From: Microcoleaceae cyanobacterium UBA11344
GTDB lineage: Bacteria; Cyanobacteriota; Cyanobacteriia; Cyanobacteriales; Microcoleaceae
DNA: 16,187 nucleotides
Reading direction: 5' to 3'
NCBI GenBank assembly: GCA_003483675.1
Contig: DMYK01000161.1
Location: forward strand, 1,041-17,227
Shown: positions 14,945 through 16,187 of the stretch, one piece after another
Layout: the number at the start of each line of letters is the position of its first letter
Position numbering within the stretch: position 1 is the first letter of the stretch
Notes under the pieces: generated by a model
Databases searched by the model: none
What the model saw: the letters and a program-made list of their open reading frames with translations, nothing else
What the model was told of the DNA's origin: nothing
Program-made: the position numbers and the translations under genes

Positions 14945-15184
14945 ATGATACCAAAACAACTGACTTATCGCGATCGACTTCAACCTTGGCATCTGATTCG
15001 CCATCTCCCCAACTGTCAGCGGTTAACAGTCGCCCGTTTCGCCCGCCGCCGCGATGCCGAATCTTACCAAAACGCGCTGCGCCGCTTAATGCCCGCAGTT
15101 CCGCATACAGTTTTCGTCAATACGGTGCCTGTGCTTGATGAAAACACCGTGCCAATTCCAACACAATTGGCGATCGAAGTTTAA
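14945..15184 (+). CDS. Small hypothetical protein
   Basis: 79 residues, start ATG supported by GGAAGGA at 14930-14936. The sequence is basic and rich in Arg in its middle (LTVARFARRRDAESYQNALR), with a Pro/Val-rich tail (VPVLDENTVPIPTQ). The RFxRRxDAExY pattern recalls small cyanobacterial proteins of unknown function; no domain or membrane segment is seen. It starts divergently from the XRE gene and is followed by a palindrome and the DUF4058 gene on the same strand. Probably real because of the ribosome site and coding-like composition. Confidence 0.6.
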   Translation: MIPKQLTYRDRLQPWHLIRHLPNCQRLTVARFARRRDAESYQNALRRLMPAVPHTVFVNTVPVLDENTVPIPTQLAIEV

Positions 15185-15221
15185 TTGCGATCGAACTGAT
15201 ATCTTGCATTTGTTGCCAGAT

Positions 15222-15249
15222 TCCGGCGGGGGTTTAAACCCCCGACGGA
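15222..15249. repeat. Perfect palindrome repeat between the hypothetical and DUF4058 genes
   Basis: CGGGGGTTTAAACCCCCG (15227-15244) is an 18-base perfect palindrome; TCCG/CGGA extend it to 15222-15249 with one mismatched pair. It resembles dispersed GGGGGTTTAAACCCCC elements of cyanobacteria. There is no T run after it, so it is not a classical terminator. Confidence 0.65.
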
Positions 15250-15337
15250 CTGTTGCAAGTGCAAAATGTGCGATCGATTCTACTCTTACAGCATGCGCGC
15301 CAAAAACGTATTGCTAAACTGTAAATAGACTTAAATC

Positions 15338-15343
15338 AAGGAG
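15338..15343 (+). promoter_or_regulatory. Shine-Dalgarno site of the DUF4058 gene
   Basis: AAGGAG eight bases before the ATG at 15352; it fixes the start of the DUF4058 gene. Confidence 0.75.
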
Positions 15344-15351
15344 TCACATCA

Positions 15352-16137
15352 ATGCCATCTCCATTTCCCGGTATGGATCCGTATTTAGAGCATCCCGAAC
15401 TCTGGCCCGCTCTACACCACTGGCTAATTATTGAAATTGCCAGGTTTTTATCTCCCCAACTGCGTCCTAAGTATTTAGTGTCAGTGGAAGTGAGAATGTA
15501 TGAAACGGCTGACGACGATTTATCAATTGGCATTCCCGACGTAAACGTAATCCAGCCGCAAACTGCCACCGAATTAATAACATCAAACGTAGCAGTTGCA
15601 GCACCGCCCACAAAACCAGTAACAGTAACTATTCCCATGCCCTACCAGGTTCGGGAAGGCTATTTAGAAATTAGGGAAAGGGGAACCAAAGAATTAATCA
15701 CAGTTATTGAAATCCTCTCGCCTACGAATAAGCGAACAGGTAAAGGGCGACAAATGTACGAAGAAAAGCGAGAAGAAATTTTAGGTAGCCGCACTCATTT
15801 AATTGAAATAGATCTATTGCGGCGCGGCCGAAAAATGCCAGTGATTGGCGATGTTGAAAGCCACTATAGCGTTGTGGTATGTCGGGGAAATCGCCGTCCC
15901 AAAGCTGATTTGTACGCTTTTAATGTGCAGAGCCCGATGCCTGCCTTTCCTTTGCCACTGCGATCGGGCGATCCTGAACCTGTCATAAACTTGCAGGAAT
16001 TATTCACTCAAATTTACGACATAGCAAGTTACGACTTGAAAATAGATTATCGCAACTGGGAAGTCTTACCAGCACTGTCAGAGGCTGATACAATTTGGGC
16101 AGATGCTTTGTTGCGCGATCGAGGATTGCGAGATTGA
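15352..16137 (+). CDS. DUF4058 family protein
   Basis: 261 residues, full length for the family. MPSPFPGMDPYLEHPELWPA at the N-terminus is the DUF4058 signature; HHWLIIEIARFLSPQLRPKY, SIGIPDVNVI, LEIRERGTKELITVIEILSP, NKRTGKGR, HLIEIDLLRRG and YDLKIDYRNW follow in the expected order. The ITVIEILSPTNK region, with Glu and Lys after a hydrophobic strand, recalls the core of PD-(D/E)XK/Uma2-like nuclease folds, as does GIPDVNVI; this is inference. Function is unknown; the family is highly expanded in filamentous cyanobacteria. The stop TGA at 16135 is intact. The last 50 bases of the window hold nothing recognisable. Confidence 0.88.
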   Translation: MPSPFPGMDPYLEHPELWPALHHWLIIEIARFLSPQLRPKYLVSVEVRMYETADDDLSIGIPDVNVIQPQTATELITSNVAVAAPPTKPVTVTIPMPYQVREGYLEIRERGTKELITVIEILSPTNKRTGKGRQMYEEKREEILGSRTHLIEIDLLRRGRKMPVIGDVESHYSVVVCRGNRRPKADLYAFNVQSPMPAFPLPLRSGDPEPVINLQELFTQIYDIASYDLKIDYRNWEVLPALSEADTIWADALLRDRGLRD

Positions 16138-16187
16138 TTTTGATACCAAATCCGTTGGCATCGGAATTAATATTACCCACAGTCAGG

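Overview
The window looks like a filamentous, Microcoleus/Oscillatoria-type cyanobacterium. Evidence: frequent copies of the octamer GCGATCGC (HIP1; for example at 14, 4607, 7990 and 12145), short G/C-rich hairpin repeats between genes, a Pho box of cyanobacterial type, a DUF4058 protein and a TPR-CHAT protein. No rRNA, tRNA or CRISPR array was seen.

Layout. 1-2470 (minus strand): the start of a phosphate uptake operon, pstS then pstC, with a three-part Pho box before pstS and a hairpin-rich repeat element between the genes; pstC runs off the left edge. 2610-3785 (minus): a protein joining an IS1-like zinc ribbon, a NYN (PIN-like) nuclease domain and a probable LOTUS/OST-HTH domain. 3974-5482 (plus): ubiD, a prenylated-FMN decarboxylase. 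5654-8427 (minus): a methyltransferase resembling dimethylglycine N-methyltransferase, a Rieske oxygenase resembling SxtT/SxtH of saxitoxin synthesis, and a PAPS-type sulfotransferase-like protein; an SDR dehydrogenase (8791-9594) lies divergently next to them. Together they look like a small-molecule tailoring cluster of unknown product.

9595-11354 is a recombined zone. An IS630-type transposase relic is followed by a nadB copy that has one in-frame TGA and loses its 3' third right after the HGANRL motif. It then runs in frame into a helical protein of about 140 residues that is not part of NadB. 11315-14476 (minus) is a 1053-residue TPR-CHAT protein with an intact His/Cys dyad, followed upstream by a small XRE-type regulator (14602-14814). 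Inverted repeats lie at the promoters of both genes. On the right are a small hypothetical gene and a DUF4058 gene (plus strand).

Working together: pstS/pstC are a phosphate-starvation unit. The methyltransferase, Rieske and sulfotransferase genes are close enough for one transcript. The CHAT protease and the XRE regulator may be one regulated unit. All family names come from motif recognition and memory; no database search was possible.
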